From NCBI GenBank assembly GCA_021325255.1, contig JAJPHP010000054.1:1-64000 (forward strand): a stretch of 64,000 nt of DNA, given 5' to 3'. Positions 1 to 8,884 of this stretch are shown here, piece after piece. Position 1 is the first letter of the stretch, and each line of letters starts with the position of its first letter. The position numbers were made by a program, and so were the translations under genes. The notes under the pieces were generated by a model. It ran no database searches, was not told where the DNA came from, and worked only from the letters and a program-made list of their open reading frames with translations. Origin of the DNA: Nitrososphaerota archaeon (GTDB lineage: Archaea; Thermoproteota; Nitrososphaeria; Nitrososphaerales; CADDZS01).

Positions 1-230
1 ACCGCGTCGGCTAGCCCGGAGACTTTCGTCGTGTTGAAGTGAAAGTCCTCGCAAATCTGCTGCGTGATTCTCTCCTCGACAATGCAGGAAGCGTTGCCAA
101 AGACCTCCCTGATTGAGCTGATAAAATCGTCCGGGTGGCTTGCCACCTCCGAGTTAGAGAGGCCCGTCTTCCTTCCAAAGACCCAGAGCAGCACGTCGGT
201 CACGCCGCCGCCGTGATTTTGTGAAGTCAA
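1..230 (-). CDS. Hypothetical protein, N-terminal part only (runs off the window)
   Basis: The minus strand is open from a TTG at 230 (alternative GTG at 203) to the window edge. The translation has the look of a real protein: VLLWVFGRKTGLS, then DDFISSIREVFGNASC, then an acidic/aromatic stretch ending in KVSGLADA. I do not recognise a family. The C-terminus lies outside the window. It is transcribed away from the gene at 523. The GTG at 203 would drop a short Gly-rich N-terminus. Confidence is moderate because only about 75 residues are visible. Confidence 0.45.
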   Translation of the reverse strand, partial: MTSQNHGGGVTDVLLWVFGRKTGLSNSEVASHPDDFISSIREVFGNASCIVEERITQQICEDFHFNTTKVSGLADA

Positions 231-522
231 TTGGGTACAACGAGAAAGGAGAGCGGATAGCTGGTGCGAGCAAAACGGGGAATAACCCTTTTCACCAGAT
301 ATCTCCAGGCATTTGGGGTAGACAAAAAGCGCAACAAGCGAGTTTGCAACGACGGAAGGCTATTTCAAAAACAAAGCATCAGGAAGAATCCCCTGATGAT
401 TAGAATGCAAATCTGAAAAAATGGTGCGACCCGAGAGCGCCACACATATTAAGTGCACGCATGGGGGTACAGTGCAACCTCTAGATTTCTTGTTCTTTTT
501 TTTTGGAAACTAATAGAGAGAT

Positions 523-1419
523 ATGATTTTTCTCATAAGAGAGTGGGATTTAAACTTGAGTGAGAAAGCGGGCGTAGAACCTCGCCCGAATGCGGAAGAA
601 ACGGTTCATCTTCTCACGGACGCAGGGGAAATCCTAGATCAGGGAATCCGCCTAACCGAGTCCTCGAAAAATGAGATTCTTTTCGCATCCATTTCTGAAC
701 GTACTTTGCTGAGGAACAGGGAGACCGTGGAGTTCCTAGCTAGAAAAGTTGAACGGGAGAACGCTGTTTTTGCAACGGGTGAAAATCGAAACCCATCGCA
801 GAGGAACGATAAGGAGAAGAAAGAGAAAAAGTTCAGAGTACGCATCCTCATACCAGTTGAGGATTCGAGGGGTCATGATCTCCTAAAGTACGCGCCCGAG
901 GGAATGGAATACAGAACAATAGAGTCAGTCCCAGTCTCCTTCGGCGTCTACGATAGAAGAGAAGCCATGCTGATTCAGTATAGTGAGGAGAGGGAAAAGC
1001 TGGAACAATCAGACTCGAAGAAGGTGATTGCCTCAGCCATACTTACAACCAACAAGCAGATGGTTGCTGGTCTCGTCTCGCTGTTCGACGCTCTCTGGCG
1101 GCAGGGCGAAATGCGCTCCGAGTTAGAAAGGCTAAGAGGCTTGGAGCGAAGACTTGGGTGGAACACTTCAAAGTCCCTCCAAGAGGCGGTGAGCTACTGC
1201 CAGATTCTGATGCTCGGAACCGAGGTGTTGCGTAGCAAGGTCGTTACGATGCAGCAGCAGCAGCAACAGGGTGAGGAAGAGATACCAAGCATGCTCCCAA
1301 TACTGAATCAAATGCAGGAAACTGTGTATTCCTTTGCCGCCTTCCTTGAGAGACACAGGGACAACGCAGGCAGATCAAGAGATTCCTCTTCTATCTCTGG
1401 GAAAAAAGGATCGCTCTAA
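523..1419 (+). CDS. Putative sensor-like protein with TrmB-C/PLD-like domain and polyglutamine run
   Basis: This 298-residue cytoplasmic protein has no signal peptide or membrane segment. Residues about 30-160 resemble the phospholipase-D-like/TrmB C-terminal sensor modules found in archaeal regulators and kinases: NEILFASIS, a charged linker, FRVRILIPV, then PVSFGVYDRREAMLIQYSE. No helix-turn-helix or kinase domain is present, so it would be a stand-alone ligand-binding or partner protein. Residues about 180-290 are helical and include a run of seven glutamines encoded mostly by CAG. The C-terminus is Ser/Arg-rich. The ATG start sits about 75 nt after an AT-rich box (CATATTAAG near 446). The functional call is an inference from pattern only. 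Confidence 0.55.
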   Translation: MIFLIREWDLNLSEKAGVEPRPNAEETVHLLTDAGEILDQGIRLTESSKNEILFASISERTLLRNRETVEFLARKVERENAVFATGENRNPSQRNDKEKKEKKFRVRILIPVEDSRGHDLLKYAPEGMEYRTIESVPVSFGVYDRREAMLIQYSEEREKLEQSDSKKVIASAILTTNKQMVAGLVSLFDALWRQGEMRSELERLRGLERRLGWNTSKSLQEAVSYCQILMLGTEVLRSKVVTMQQQQQQGEEEIPSMLPILNQMQETVYSFAAFLERHRDNAGRSRDSSSISGKKGSL

Positions 1420-1883
1420 CGACGTTTGAAGCGTTTATTAGCCCAAAGGCCTTCCATTTTCCTCAATGCTCTTTAAGTGTGCAACTCACCAAGGATTATG
1501 GCCAATCTAAGTTAACGATCAGGGAATCGCCGATTTTTCCATAAGCTTACCCATCTTGAAATATCTGAAAACTGAGAATGAAAATCTAGTGAAAGCTTAA
1601 CTAGATCGCCTACTTTGCTGCAGATATGACGGTTTTCCAAGCTTATCACGGAGTCACCGGGTCGCAGCGTTTATGGCGATCCCGGAGATCCTCGTTACAC
1701 TGCCGTCTGGGTCCAGCGAGCGGGCTCCGCTTGGGTTGCAGTTCACGGAGTGGGCTCCTCGGGCTATCCGGCTTTTTCAACAAGTGGACGGCTCAAGGCT
1801 AAGTACCTGTAATTTATCCGCGCCGAGCGGCGTGAGCACTAGTTTCTTGAACTCATGTCAACACAATCCTATTGCTCCGAAAT
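1420..1883. other. Intergenic region, no convincing gene
   Basis: This 464-base gap separates two convergent genes. The first 200 bases are AT-rich. From about 1650 to 1830 it turns GC-rich with several short self-complementary blocks and ends in a T run (CTTTTTC near 1771). One open frame on the plus strand here has low-complexity composition and overlaps the next gene antisense, so I do not call it. A structured RNA is possible but I could not identify one. Confidence 0.4.
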
Positions 1884-2798
1884 TCATCTGTCTATCTCGT
1901 GCCACAGCCAATCCTGGACTAGAATCAATTTCTTCATTATGTGCATTCTTGTGTTTTGGACGCCGTCGATGGCCCTCAATTTCTCCAGTACATTGTCCGC
2001 GTCTGCAAGGTTTTCGCAGTGCCTCCCAAATACGGAATATTCCTCGGGCGAGGTATCCAAGGTACCAATTCTGTTGAAGTCGGAATGAATTGCGTGGTCG
2101 ACTGCCCTCTTCTTCATGCGGTCAGGGGAAAAGACAAGGAAGCAGCACATTAGCCCACCGGCAGCGCCTACGTTGGGGGCGCCCGAAAGATAGACGGCCT
2201 TCCCTTCCCTCATCGCCGAAAGCCTCCTCTGAACGGTGCGGGCGGATACTCTGAGCGACACCGCCACGTCTTCGAGATCCTGCCTCGCGTCCTCTCTCAA
2301 GGCACCTACAATTTGCCAGTCAATCTTCCTCATTCGCACGTCGGGTCGGGGGAACCTGCTCTCGAACATGGTCAACTTTTGCGAGCCGCAGATTGACTCA
2401 ATCAGTCGGATTCTTCTTGAAAGTAGCTCGCCATCATCATCCTTCTTCTCGGAGTAGACGGTCACAAGAAGGCCCTTGCCGTTGAAATCGATTATCTTCG
2501 TCACGCCGTCCACGAGCTCTAACTGCGAAATCGCCTTTTCCTTACCTTCCTCTGCGCCATCGACGTCCAACTCGACGGTCACTGCCCTAAGATTGAGTAG
2601 GTTGGGGTTGACCATCAACCGCCACGCGGGAAGGAAACCGCGTTCCTTCACCCTCTTTACCCGCAGGCGGACCGTCTCTTCGTCGACGCCAAGCTTTCTC
2701 GAAATGTTCGCGTATGATTCTCGCAGGTTCCACTGAGGAGAGCTTGGGCTGCCGAGCTCCCTGATTATCTTGACGTCGAGGTCGTCGAGGTGAAGCAA
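1884..2798 (-). CDS. Lrp/AsnC-type regulator with two HTH domains
   Basis: A 304-residue DNA-binding protein with a duplicated architecture. A first AsnC-type winged helix lies at about residues 1-60 (LDDLDVKIIRELG, then ISRKLGVDEETVRLRVKRVKERG). A ligand-binding-like alpha/beta segment follows. A second winged helix lies at about 155-205 (RKIDWQIVGALREDAR, VSLRVSARTVQRRLSAMR), with a second effector-like half after it. This tandem form is common in Thaumarchaeota-like archaea and differs from the single-domain bacterial Lrp. It is divergent from the AhpD-like pseudogene at 2874, so that operon was probably its original target. A second member of the family is at 44453. The ligand cannot be read from sequence. 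Confidence 0.8.
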   Translation of the reverse strand: MLHLDDLDVKIIRELGSPSSPQWNLRESYANISRKLGVDEETVRLRVKRVKERGFLPAWRLMVNPNLLNLRAVTVELDVDGAEEGKEKAISQLELVDGVTKIIDFNGKGLLVTVYSEKKDDDGELLSRRIRLIESICGSQKLTMFESRFPRPDVRMRKIDWQIVGALREDARQDLEDVAVSLRVSARTVQRRLSAMREGKAVYLSGAPNVGAAGGLMCCFLVFSPDRMKKRAVDHAIHSDFNRIGTLDTSPEEYSVFGRHCENLADADNVLEKLRAIDGVQNTRMHIMKKLILVQDWLWHEIDR

Positions 2799-2873
2799 TA
2801 ATCCCGTCTAGGAGATGCGACAGGTTCGCCTTAAATTTGTCGGGATTCCCAATTGCCTTAGGGATGGAATTAA

Positions 2874-3484
2874 GTGCCTCTAGGACTCGCGATGAGGGAC
2901 ATGGCTAACATGAAATTTACAAATCGGGACGACCCCTTCCTCGCTCCCATCGAAGCCCCAAAGGACCCGATTTTGAAGCAAGTATACGCCGCACAGGAGG
3001 CTCATTTTGGCAAGGCAATCACCCCTGCGAAGGTTCTCTTGGCCCGGCTGCCACCTGCGTTCGCCCAGTTCTACGGCAGAAGCGCTGAGCTTGACAAGGA
3101 GTTGAAGTTGTCCCAAGAGACGGCCCTTCTCATCCGCGAACAGGTGGCACGGATAAACATCTGCCTCTTCTGCATCGACAGCGTTAGGGCGGCCACCATT
3201 CTGGCGTCGATGAACCAGGCCAAGTTCGACGCACTGGAGGATTGTGGCTCGAGCTCACTCTTCACGGAAGCGGCGCCGCGCTGGATTACGCGAGCGAGCT
3301 TACGAGAGACAAGTGGGTGGACCCGGACACGTTCGACAGGATGGCCGGGTATTATTCCGAGCGGGAGATATGTGAAATCGTTTACCTAGTGGCCAGTGAG
3401 CATCTGTACAACATTACTAACATCGGCCTAAACATACACTCGGACATGATCTGTGACATTGCGAAGAAGAAGAGGAGCGGATGA
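2874..3484 (+). pseudogene. Carboxymuconolactone decarboxylase/AhpD-like protein, frameshifted
   Basis: The product matches an intact paralogue at 39382-39957 along its whole length, with shared stretches such as AATILASMNQAKFDAL and SEHLYN-TNIG-NIHSDMICDIA. The CxxC of the AhpD fold is kept (CLFC). The paralogue aligns in one frame up to about 3280 (SSSLFTE) and in the -1 frame from about 3285 (ALDYASELT), so one base has been lost near 3280-3290. Likely starts are ATG 2892 or 2901, in line with the paralogue; GTG 2874 is the longest. A TTAAATT box at 2831-2837 may be its promoter. The end overlaps the next gene by ATGA. A sequencing error is possible, but the neighbour is also broken. Confidence 0.75.
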
Positions 3485-4353
3485 ACTTGAGCCACGGCTC
3501 GGCAGTGGTGACGACACACCGAATGCGAACAATTAAAGTCCGGGATGACGCTGACATTGAATATGATGTGCTAGGAGACGGCGACCTGGATCTTCTACTC
3601 ATTCCCGGCGCCGTAGTCTCTGACGCTTTCGAACCGCTTCTTTCTGAGTTGACACACGCTCCTTCGAACAATCTTCGGGTCGCCAATTTTCATAGGCGGG
3701 GGTATGGCAGGAGTCCAAAAGCCACTTTTCCTTTCAGTATTCAAGATCAGGCTCAAGACTGTCTATCTGTTATGGACAGTTTAGGATTCAGAAAGACTCA
3801 TGTCGTAGCTCATTCGATGAGCGGATTACTCGCACTTCAACTTGCAAGCGACGTTCCTGAAAGAATAGGTAGTCTCGCACTTATTGAGCCATCTTTGACT
3901 GCATTCATTCCAAGTGCTCCTCAAACCGCTCAGGCTCTTTCAAGAGTTGTCGCGCTGTATCAATCTGGAAACAGGGTCGGTGCCTTGGACACTTTTATGG
4001 ACGGGGTCTCGGGTCAAGAATACAGAAAGACGATGGACACAGCCCTTCCGGGGTGGTTTGAACATGCTGTGAATGATATTGACACCTTTTTCCAGATTGA
4101 ACTTCCATCTATTCAAGAGTGGAAATTTAGCACGCGTGAGAGGGTAAGATAGCCAGTCCTTTCGATCTATGGGACGGAGAAAAGGTGGGCCGATACGGTT
4201 GCTTCCGGTGCAGAGTTCGATCGTTCGTTGCACTCATGGTTTCCTTAGACAGAGTCTCTTCCAGTACTCGGAGCCCACCACTGGCCTCAAATCACGAATA
4301 CGTTTGGGCTGGCGAAGTGCCTAACAGACTTTCTGGGGAGAACCGCAGGCTAA
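3481..4353 (+). pseudogene. Alpha/beta hydrolase with two in-frame TAG codons
   Basis: One reading frame from ATG 3481 encodes an alpha/beta hydrolase interrupted by TAG at 4150-4152 and TAG at 4246-4248. Before the first stop come the nucleophile elbow (AHSMSG) and a cap region. After it, in the same frame, the strand PVLSIYGTEK and then, past the second stop, the catalytic-histidine segment GAHHWPQITN are still recognisable. Both stops sit where CAG (Gln) would fit, so two C-to-T changes explain them. Without the C-terminal third the 223-residue product would lack the acid and His of the triad. It overlaps the preceding AhpD-like pseudogene by 4 bp, so the pair was an operon. Confidence 0.75.
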
Positions 4354-4361
4354 GAAGAAAA

Positions 4362-4568
4362 TCAGCGAAGAGGGGGGAGACTCAGGTCAACTTGAAACGC
4401 GTTTTCGCCCGCGACAGTTGCTAGGCTTTTCATGAGACACTCAGAGCAAAGGTAGCCCGTCTCCCCGTCAAACGTGATGAACGGCTTTGCCTCCCTCCCG
4501 CACTTGCAACGGCCACTTGCACTTTCAGCGGGCTCAGGCATATTACAGTCCGCGATCTGTCCATCCAT
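4362..4568 (-). CDS. Small zinc-ribbon protein
   Basis: A 68-residue protein with four cysteines arranged like a zinc ribbon: CKCG near residue 22 and CSEC near residue 41, separated by a short beta-type segment (PFITFDGETGYL). The ATG start gives a short acidic N-terminus. The gene is convergent with the hydrolase pseudogene and ends 9 bp from it. Function is unknown; small proteins of this type bind nucleic acid or partner proteins in archaea. The spaced cysteine pairs are the main support. Confidence 0.55.
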   Translation of the reverse strand: MDGQIADCNMPEPAESASGRCKCGREAKPFITFDGETGYLCSECLMKSLATVAGENAFQVDLSLPPLR

Positions 4569-4891
4569 ATGAGCAAAATCCCGAACACGTTAGGGACATT
4601 GGAAAAGACATTTCATCACTTGACTGGGAACCACAGCATTGCTACTTGTGGAATGTTGGCCAATCGCAAAATCAAACGTAGAGAGGGTCACGAAGCTCCT
4701 CCAGTACACGAAAGTCGGAAGAGAGAGATTTACCAAGGCGACATCCGACAATGTGTAGAGGGCGCAGCATGCAGAAAGAAAAACTTGCTAAAATTGTGTG
4801 ATGCCGAGCGTGCCGCTTTCTCTGACTGCTGCTGATTCCTCGTTCACGTCATGGTACTTTACAAAGGTTATATTCTCGGGAGCGTCTCGCC
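4569..4891. other. Intergenic region with promoter of the downstream gene
   Basis: I see no convincing gene here. Open frames on the plus strand are low in conserved-looking features. The distal end holds the TATA-like box of the gene at 4892. Confidence 0.4.
4868..4874 (+). promoter_or_regulatory. TATA-like box for the M29-like gene
   Basis: TTATATT lies 24-30 bases before GTG 4892 / ATG 4898. The archaeal TATA-to-start distance of about 25 nt predicts a transcript beginning at or just before the start codon, i.e. a leaderless message. This spacing favours ATG 4898, though GTG 4892 is possible. Confidence 0.5.
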
Positions 4892-6400
4892 GTGAATATG
4901 ATTGAGACAAAGTACACTTATCCTGATTACATCCTAGACGAGGCCGATGACACCGAGCTGATGCGCGTCGCGAGGGGTCTCGTGGCGCTGGAATACGGGC
5001 GCTATGCCCTCGGGCCAGTCAAGCAAGGGGAGAGCGTACTGATTCTTGTCCCAAACTACCAGGACAAGCGCGTGCTCAACGCGATCAAGACTGCGTTAAA
5101 GGAGAAAGGGGCGGGGGACATCGACGTCGCCTACGAGAACGAAATTCTCGGGTGGAAGACGCTACCGAATTTCAGCTCCGACAGGAGCTGGGACGAGCTC
5201 CACTTCTTCCCAGCATGGTTTGGCTACAACGAGTTTCTGAAAGAGTCTGACGCACCGAAGGAGATGAGGGAGAATAACTATGCGTTCCTCAACACGATCA
5301 AGCGATACGTCGACAGTCAGCCGAAGAAGTACGACGTAATCGTGGCGGGCCTCGGCGGCTGGACGCACTACAAGAAAATTCTCGGCGACCCCTACAAGAG
5401 CTTGTGGCCCTACACGAATTACGAATACCTGCGTCTTTTTGCAGATTATCCCGCCGAGGTATGGCACGCAGTGGAGGACCGCATAAGATCCATAATGCCG
5501 CTGGTCGAAGAAGTGCACGTTACGGACGAGGAGGGCACCGATCTTCGCTTCAGCATGAACGAGGAGGAGGCGAGGCTCTGGAGGGAGGAGAGCCAGCCTA
5601 GCAACCACTTATTCATGTATCCGAGACCGCCCTCGTTTCCAGAGTCAAACGGAGTAATCGCAGGTACGTCAAACCACTTTGGGTTCTTCCCCCACGTGAA
5701 GGTCCACATGAAGCACGGCCTGATCGAGAAGATAGAGGGCGGAGGCAAGTTTGGAGATATCTGGCGCGACTACCTCGAGCGATATCGCAACTTCTCCTAT
5801 CCCGACTTTCCTTCGCCAGGGTACTACTACATCCACGAGTCTGCCCTGGCAACAAACCCCAAGGGATTTAGGCACCCGAAGGAGATTTTCAATACCCCTA
5901 TTTTCATGACGAATGACTCCGAGCGCAACCGCGCCGGCATCATCCACTGGGGGTTCGGTCTGCAGGCGCTGGACTTCATAGAGAGACAGAGACCATGCCA
6001 GGACGAGTATGACAGAGTCATGAAGTATTCGAAGGAGACCGGGGCTCCGTTCTGCCACTCGGCACACATCCACAACATGTTCCTGACTTACGACGTGAAG
6101 CTGCGCGACTCGAAGGAGACGGTTCGCATCATAAACAAGGGGAGAATCACATTCTTCGACGACCCAGAGATAAGGAAGATTGCATCAAAGTATGGGAATC
6201 CGGACGAGATATTCAGATACGAGTGGGTTCCCGCTGTCCCTGGCATCACCTACGAGGGCAATTACTTCAAAGATTATGCGAACGACCCAATCTCCTGGAT
6301 CAAAGAGGAGATGAACGAAATAATGCCAAAGAAGGTTTTGAGGATCAAGGAGGAGAAGGGGCTGTCCGTGCCGCCGCACCAGCACGAGCACTCACATTAG
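4892..6400 (+). CDS. M29/NicX-fold metallohydrolase (aminopeptidase-like)
   Basis: A 502-residue soluble protein whose N-terminal half follows the pattern of M29 aminopeptidases (AmpS, COG2309) and the related dioxygenase NicX: a helical entry (VARGLVALEYGRYAL), GESVLILVPNYQDKRVL, an alternating beta/alpha segment, then VEEVHVTDEEGTDLRFSM, which matches the GTDL signature strand. The C-terminal half has several conserved-looking His and Glu positions (HFGFFPHVKVHMKHG, HSAHIHNMF). It is about 90 residues longer than usual M29 enzymes and ends in a His-rich tail (PPHQHEHSH) that could bind metal. It stands alone on the plus strand. Peptidase is more likely than ring-cleaving dioxygenase given the surrounding peptide genes, but sequence alone does not decide. 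Confidence 0.6.
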   Translation: MNMIETKYTYPDYILDEADDTELMRVARGLVALEYGRYALGPVKQGESVLILVPNYQDKRVLNAIKTALKEKGAGDIDVAYENEILGWKTLPNFSSDRSWDELHFFPAWFGYNEFLKESDAPKEMRENNYAFLNTIKRYVDSQPKKYDVIVAGLGGWTHYKKILGDPYKSLWPYTNYEYLRLFADYPAEVWHAVEDRIRSIMPLVEEVHVTDEEGTDLRFSMNEEEARLWREESQPSNHLFMYPRPPSFPESNGVIAGTSNHFGFFPHVKVHMKHGLIEKIEGGGKFGDIWRDYLERYRNFSYPDFPSPGYYYIHESALATNPKGFRHPKEIFNTPIFMTNDSERNRAGIIHWGFGLQALDFIERQRPCQDEYDRVMKYSKETGAPFCHSAHIHNMFLTYDVKLRDSKETVRIINKGRITFFDDPEIRKIASKYGNPDEIFRYEWVPAVPGITYEGNYFKDYANDPISWIKEEMNEIMPKKVLRIKEEKGLSVPPHQHEHSH

Positions 6401-6459
6401 GTCATTTGCTTCATACCACTACAAATTTAAGAGCGAAACTGATCTAAGAACAAAAGAAA

Positions 6460-7425
6460 CTAAAGCTCTTGCCCTAACCCTTGTCGAATCGCTTCAAGAT
6501 AGATTCTTGCAGCGACAGCAATCTGTTCGGCTGATATCCCTCCTGAACAGAAAAGCACACGCTCGCCGACCGTGATCCTCGCCCTCTTGCTTCCGCAGAC
6601 GACTTCTCCTAGCTCGGCCTTGATGATTTCATCCGTGGCTAGCCCCTTCCTAATTGGAACTAGTATCTCCCCCTTCTCTATCAGGGCCTGTTCCCTTGAG
6701 TCGACGATAACCCTGCTAGACAGGACGGTGTCGACATCCACTTCTGATGCTTCTGGGTAATGGCCCCCGAGCGCGCTGACAAGAGATCCTTCTTTGATCC
6801 ATTCCTTCTTCAGCACCGGCTCCCGACTCGTTGTGATCGTTATGACCACATCGGCTCTCGCAACGCAATCTTTGGCTGTTTCGGCGGGGAGGATATCAAG
6901 CCCTGTCTCCCTCCCCATTTCTCGCGCATAGTTCTCGCGGTGTTCAAGAGATCTACTGAACGCCCTAACGACCTTGAGTTTCTTCAGAACTTTCCTCAGG
7001 GCAAGTAGTTGGCTTCTTGCCTGTCTGCCTGTTCCAATTAGTGCGAGTGCTTCTGAATCAGTGGGCGCGAGGTATTTCGCAGCGACGGCGCTAGTGCCGC
7101 CGGTTCTGTACCATCCTAGGAATTTGGACTCTAGTATTGCAACGAGCTTTCCGCTGTTCGAGTCGTAGAGAAGTGTAGAAGCGGCCCCGGAGCCCTTCTG
7201 CCCGAACCCTGCGCTGTAAGCTGAAACTCCCATGAAACCGATTTCCGGCAGGCCTCCCGCCGCAAGCTTTATGGATCTTGGCGGCGTCGTCCAGAGATTT
7301 TGCCTCGGTGTGTTTGACGCTTTTCCCTCTCCGAGCTGCCTGTAACACTCCTCGACGGCCTGTATGCACATGTCCATGGTGAGGATCTGTTGAACAGCCT
7401 CCTCTCGAATCAGGAGCATATGCAA
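6460..7425 (-). CDS. Ornithine cyclodeaminase/mu-crystallin family protein
   Basis: A 321-residue NAD(P)-dependent enzyme of the OCD/mu-crystallin family, which act on ornithine, lysine, alanine or related amino and imino acids. The substrate half includes EECYRQLGEGKA and the Lys-containing IKLAAGG strand. The Rossmann motif is ALIGTGRQARSQ at about 128-139, preceded by WYRTGGTSAVAAKYLA. SALGGHYPEASEVD is the usual motif after the NAD domain. Length is normal for the family. It follows the alcohol dehydrogenase on the same strand by 105 bp, so co-transcription is likely. A paralogue lies at 14839-15870. Substrate cannot be assigned. Confidence 0.85.
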   Translation of the reverse strand: MHMLLIREEAVQQILTMDMCIQAVEECYRQLGEGKASNTPRQNLWTTPPRSIKLAAGGLPEIGFMGVSAYSAGFGQKGSGAASTLLYDSNSGKLVAILESKFLGWYRTGGTSAVAAKYLAPTDSEALALIGTGRQARSQLLALRKVLKKLKVVRAFSRSLEHRENYAREMGRETGLDILPAETAKDCVARADVVITITTSREPVLKKEWIKEGSLVSALGGHYPEASEVDVDTVLSSRVIVDSREQALIEKGEILVPIRKGLATDEIIKAELGEVVCGSKRARITVGERVLFCSGGISAEQIAVAARIYLEAIRQGLGQEL

Positions 7426-7530
7426 CCGTCGAGGTGATAGATTGCGAAGGCTTGAAAAACTCTCTGTCAGGATTAATGGAAGAGCGAAGGCAGGACGCTC
7501 GAGATGTGAGTATGACCTTCTCTTCTTTTT

Positions 7531-8640
7531 TCAGCGATACTCCAGCACTGCGAAGATTGATTCGAATCTGTCTACAGCTTCGAGCCCCGTGGTCGCTTCG
7601 TCGAGGTGAAACCTGTGGGTCACAAGTTTGTCCACGGGAATATCCGCCCTCTCAAGTTCCAGGATGGCTTTGTGCAGATGCTTCGGCAGGCCGGAGAAGG
7701 AGCCAAAAATTCTGAGTTGCTTCCTCATGATCAGCGTGGTGTTAATCGGCGACGTGCCATAATCAGTTGCCTGACCCATGACCAAGTACTTTCCTCCCGG
7801 CCTCGCCATTCTCAATCCCTCGTCAATTGCTCCCGGAATCCCAGAGGTGTCGATTATCACGTCTGCGCCGTGGCCCTCGGTTGAATCAAAAACCAGTCTC
7901 ACCCTATCTTCTGGTGTTTTTGCCTGCTGCGATGACATGTCGATTGTGACGTCGGCTCCAAGATCCCTTGCCACAGCGAGTCTCTTTGAGGAGGGTCCCA
8001 TGATAATCACGCGGCGCGCGCCATTCAGCCTAGCCTGCGTAACCGCCGCGATGCTGTGCGGTAGCGTTCCCTGGATCAGGACGGTGTCCGTCGGGGATAT
8101 GCCGCCGATCCTCTCGATGCCGGCAACGAGGGCCTTGTGACCCGCGATCGCGAGCAGAGGCTTTTCCAAACCCATTTTTTCAGCGACCTTGACTATTCCC
8201 GATTTCGAAACCAAATGGACGTACTCAGCGTACCCGCCCCTCAGGTATGGAGGGCCGGTGATTGGGCTGCCGCCGTACCGTACTCCATTTGTACAGTTTG
8301 CGGGTTCTTGGAGAAAGACGCAGTTGTAGCACTGACCGCATGGTATGACTCCACCAAACACCACTCGGTCCCCTATCTCGACTTCCTGACCGATTGCGTC
8401 AACCTTTGTGCCGGAACCGAATTCGGAAATCCTTCCCACGTTCTCGTGACCGAAAATCATCGGGACGGGGGTCTTGGGATCGCGCCACCTCCTCGCGTCG
8501 ACATCGCATATCCCCGCCATCTCCATCTCAACGAGGACCTCGCCGGGGGCCGGACGAGGAATTTCAAACTCTCTAATCTCAAGCGGTTTATTGGCTTGGA
8601 CGAGTACAGCTGCTCTACACTTTGACATCCTTGCGCACAA
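7531..8640 (-). CDS. Zinc-dependent alcohol dehydrogenase (MDR family)
   Basis: A 369-residue medium-chain dehydrogenase. The catalytic-zinc motif is present (GICDVDARRW and GHENVG). A structural-zinc lobe is present with cysteines PCGQCYNC...NC. The NAD(P) domain follows, though its usual GxGxxG is altered to IQGTLPHSIAAV, so cofactor binding may differ. DVIIDTSGIPGAIDEGLRMARPGGKYLVMG is the family strand-turn after the Rossmann core (split here across residues 260-290). It may start at the second Met (MSKCRAAVLV). It lies upstream of the OCD gene on the same strand, so the two may act in sequence on an amino-acid-derived alcohol or aldehyde. Substrate is unknown. Confidence 0.85.
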   Translation of the reverse strand: MCARMSKCRAAVLVQANKPLEIREFEIPRPAPGEVLVEMEMAGICDVDARRWRDPKTPVPMIFGHENVGRISEFGSGTKVDAIGQEVEIGDRVVFGGVIPCGQCYNCVFLQEPANCTNGVRYGGSPITGPPYLRGGYAEYVHLVSKSGIVKVAEKMGLEKPLLAIAGHKALVAGIERIGGISPTDTVLIQGTLPHSIAAVTQARLNGARRVIIMGPSSKRLAVARDLGADVTIDMSSQQAKTPEDRVRLVFDSTEGHGADVIIDTSGIPGAIDEGLRMARPGGKYLVMGQATDYGTSPINTTLIMRKQLRIFGSFSGLPKHLHKAILELERADIPVDKLVTHRFHLDEATTGLEAVDRFESIFAVLEYR

Positions 8641-8712
8641 CTTGAAGAAACTACTCGCTAATAGAATTTATTGATTTAGAGTTTGTAGTGGTGAAGTGAA
8701 GTATAGGATCCC

Positions 8713-8759
8713 GTTCGCGAAACTTCGCGAACAAAAAGCGCCTGAAAAAAATTAGGCGC
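8713..8759. promoter_or_regulatory. Tandem inverted repeats in an intergenic spacer
   Basis: Two perfect hairpin-forming repeats lie side by side. GTTCGCGAAACTTCGCGAAC (8713-8732) has 9-bp arms and a 2-nt centre. GCGCCT (8738-8743) pairs with AGGCGC (8754-8759) across a 10-nt A-rich loop. They lie after the end of the binding-protein gene (minus strand, ending 8885) and upstream of the alcohol dehydrogenase (minus strand, starting 8640). They could be a terminator for the former or an operator for the latter. The symmetric first repeat looks more like a protein site. Confidence 0.5.
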
Positions 8760-8884
8760 ATGCACACTTCAACACGGATTCAATTGCAAAGAAAGAAAGT
8801 TGTTAGGTGCGCCCGTACCTCTTGCTCCGGACGACACCTGATCACATATGCTCTTCGGATTTCTTCTCCTTCCCACGTTCCTCC

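Noticed and set aside
221..403. 60-codon frame on the plus strand near the left edge
   Set aside because: Low-complexity basic composition, overlap with the likely start region of the minus-strand gene and no motif support.
1249..1269. CAG-rich tract as a microsatellite or repeat array
   Set aside because: It is a short run coding seven Gln within the protein at 523, mixed CAG/CAA, with no extension outside the gene.
4150..4248. Reading the TAG codons in the alpha/beta hydrolase as pyrrolysine
   Set aside because: TAG is used as an ordinary final stop by intact genes here (for example at 6398-6400 and 12607-12609), both internal TAGs are one transition from CAG, and the adjoining gene is also broken. 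No PylRS or tRNA-Pyl gene is in the window.
5162..5855. Long open frames antisense to the M29-like gene
   Set aside because: They mirror the codon pattern of the real gene in a GC-rich third position context and have no recognisable motifs or promoter. Similar antisense frames elsewhere (for example 35778-36362, 36828-37379, 37668-38159, 60016-60555) were rejected for the same reason.
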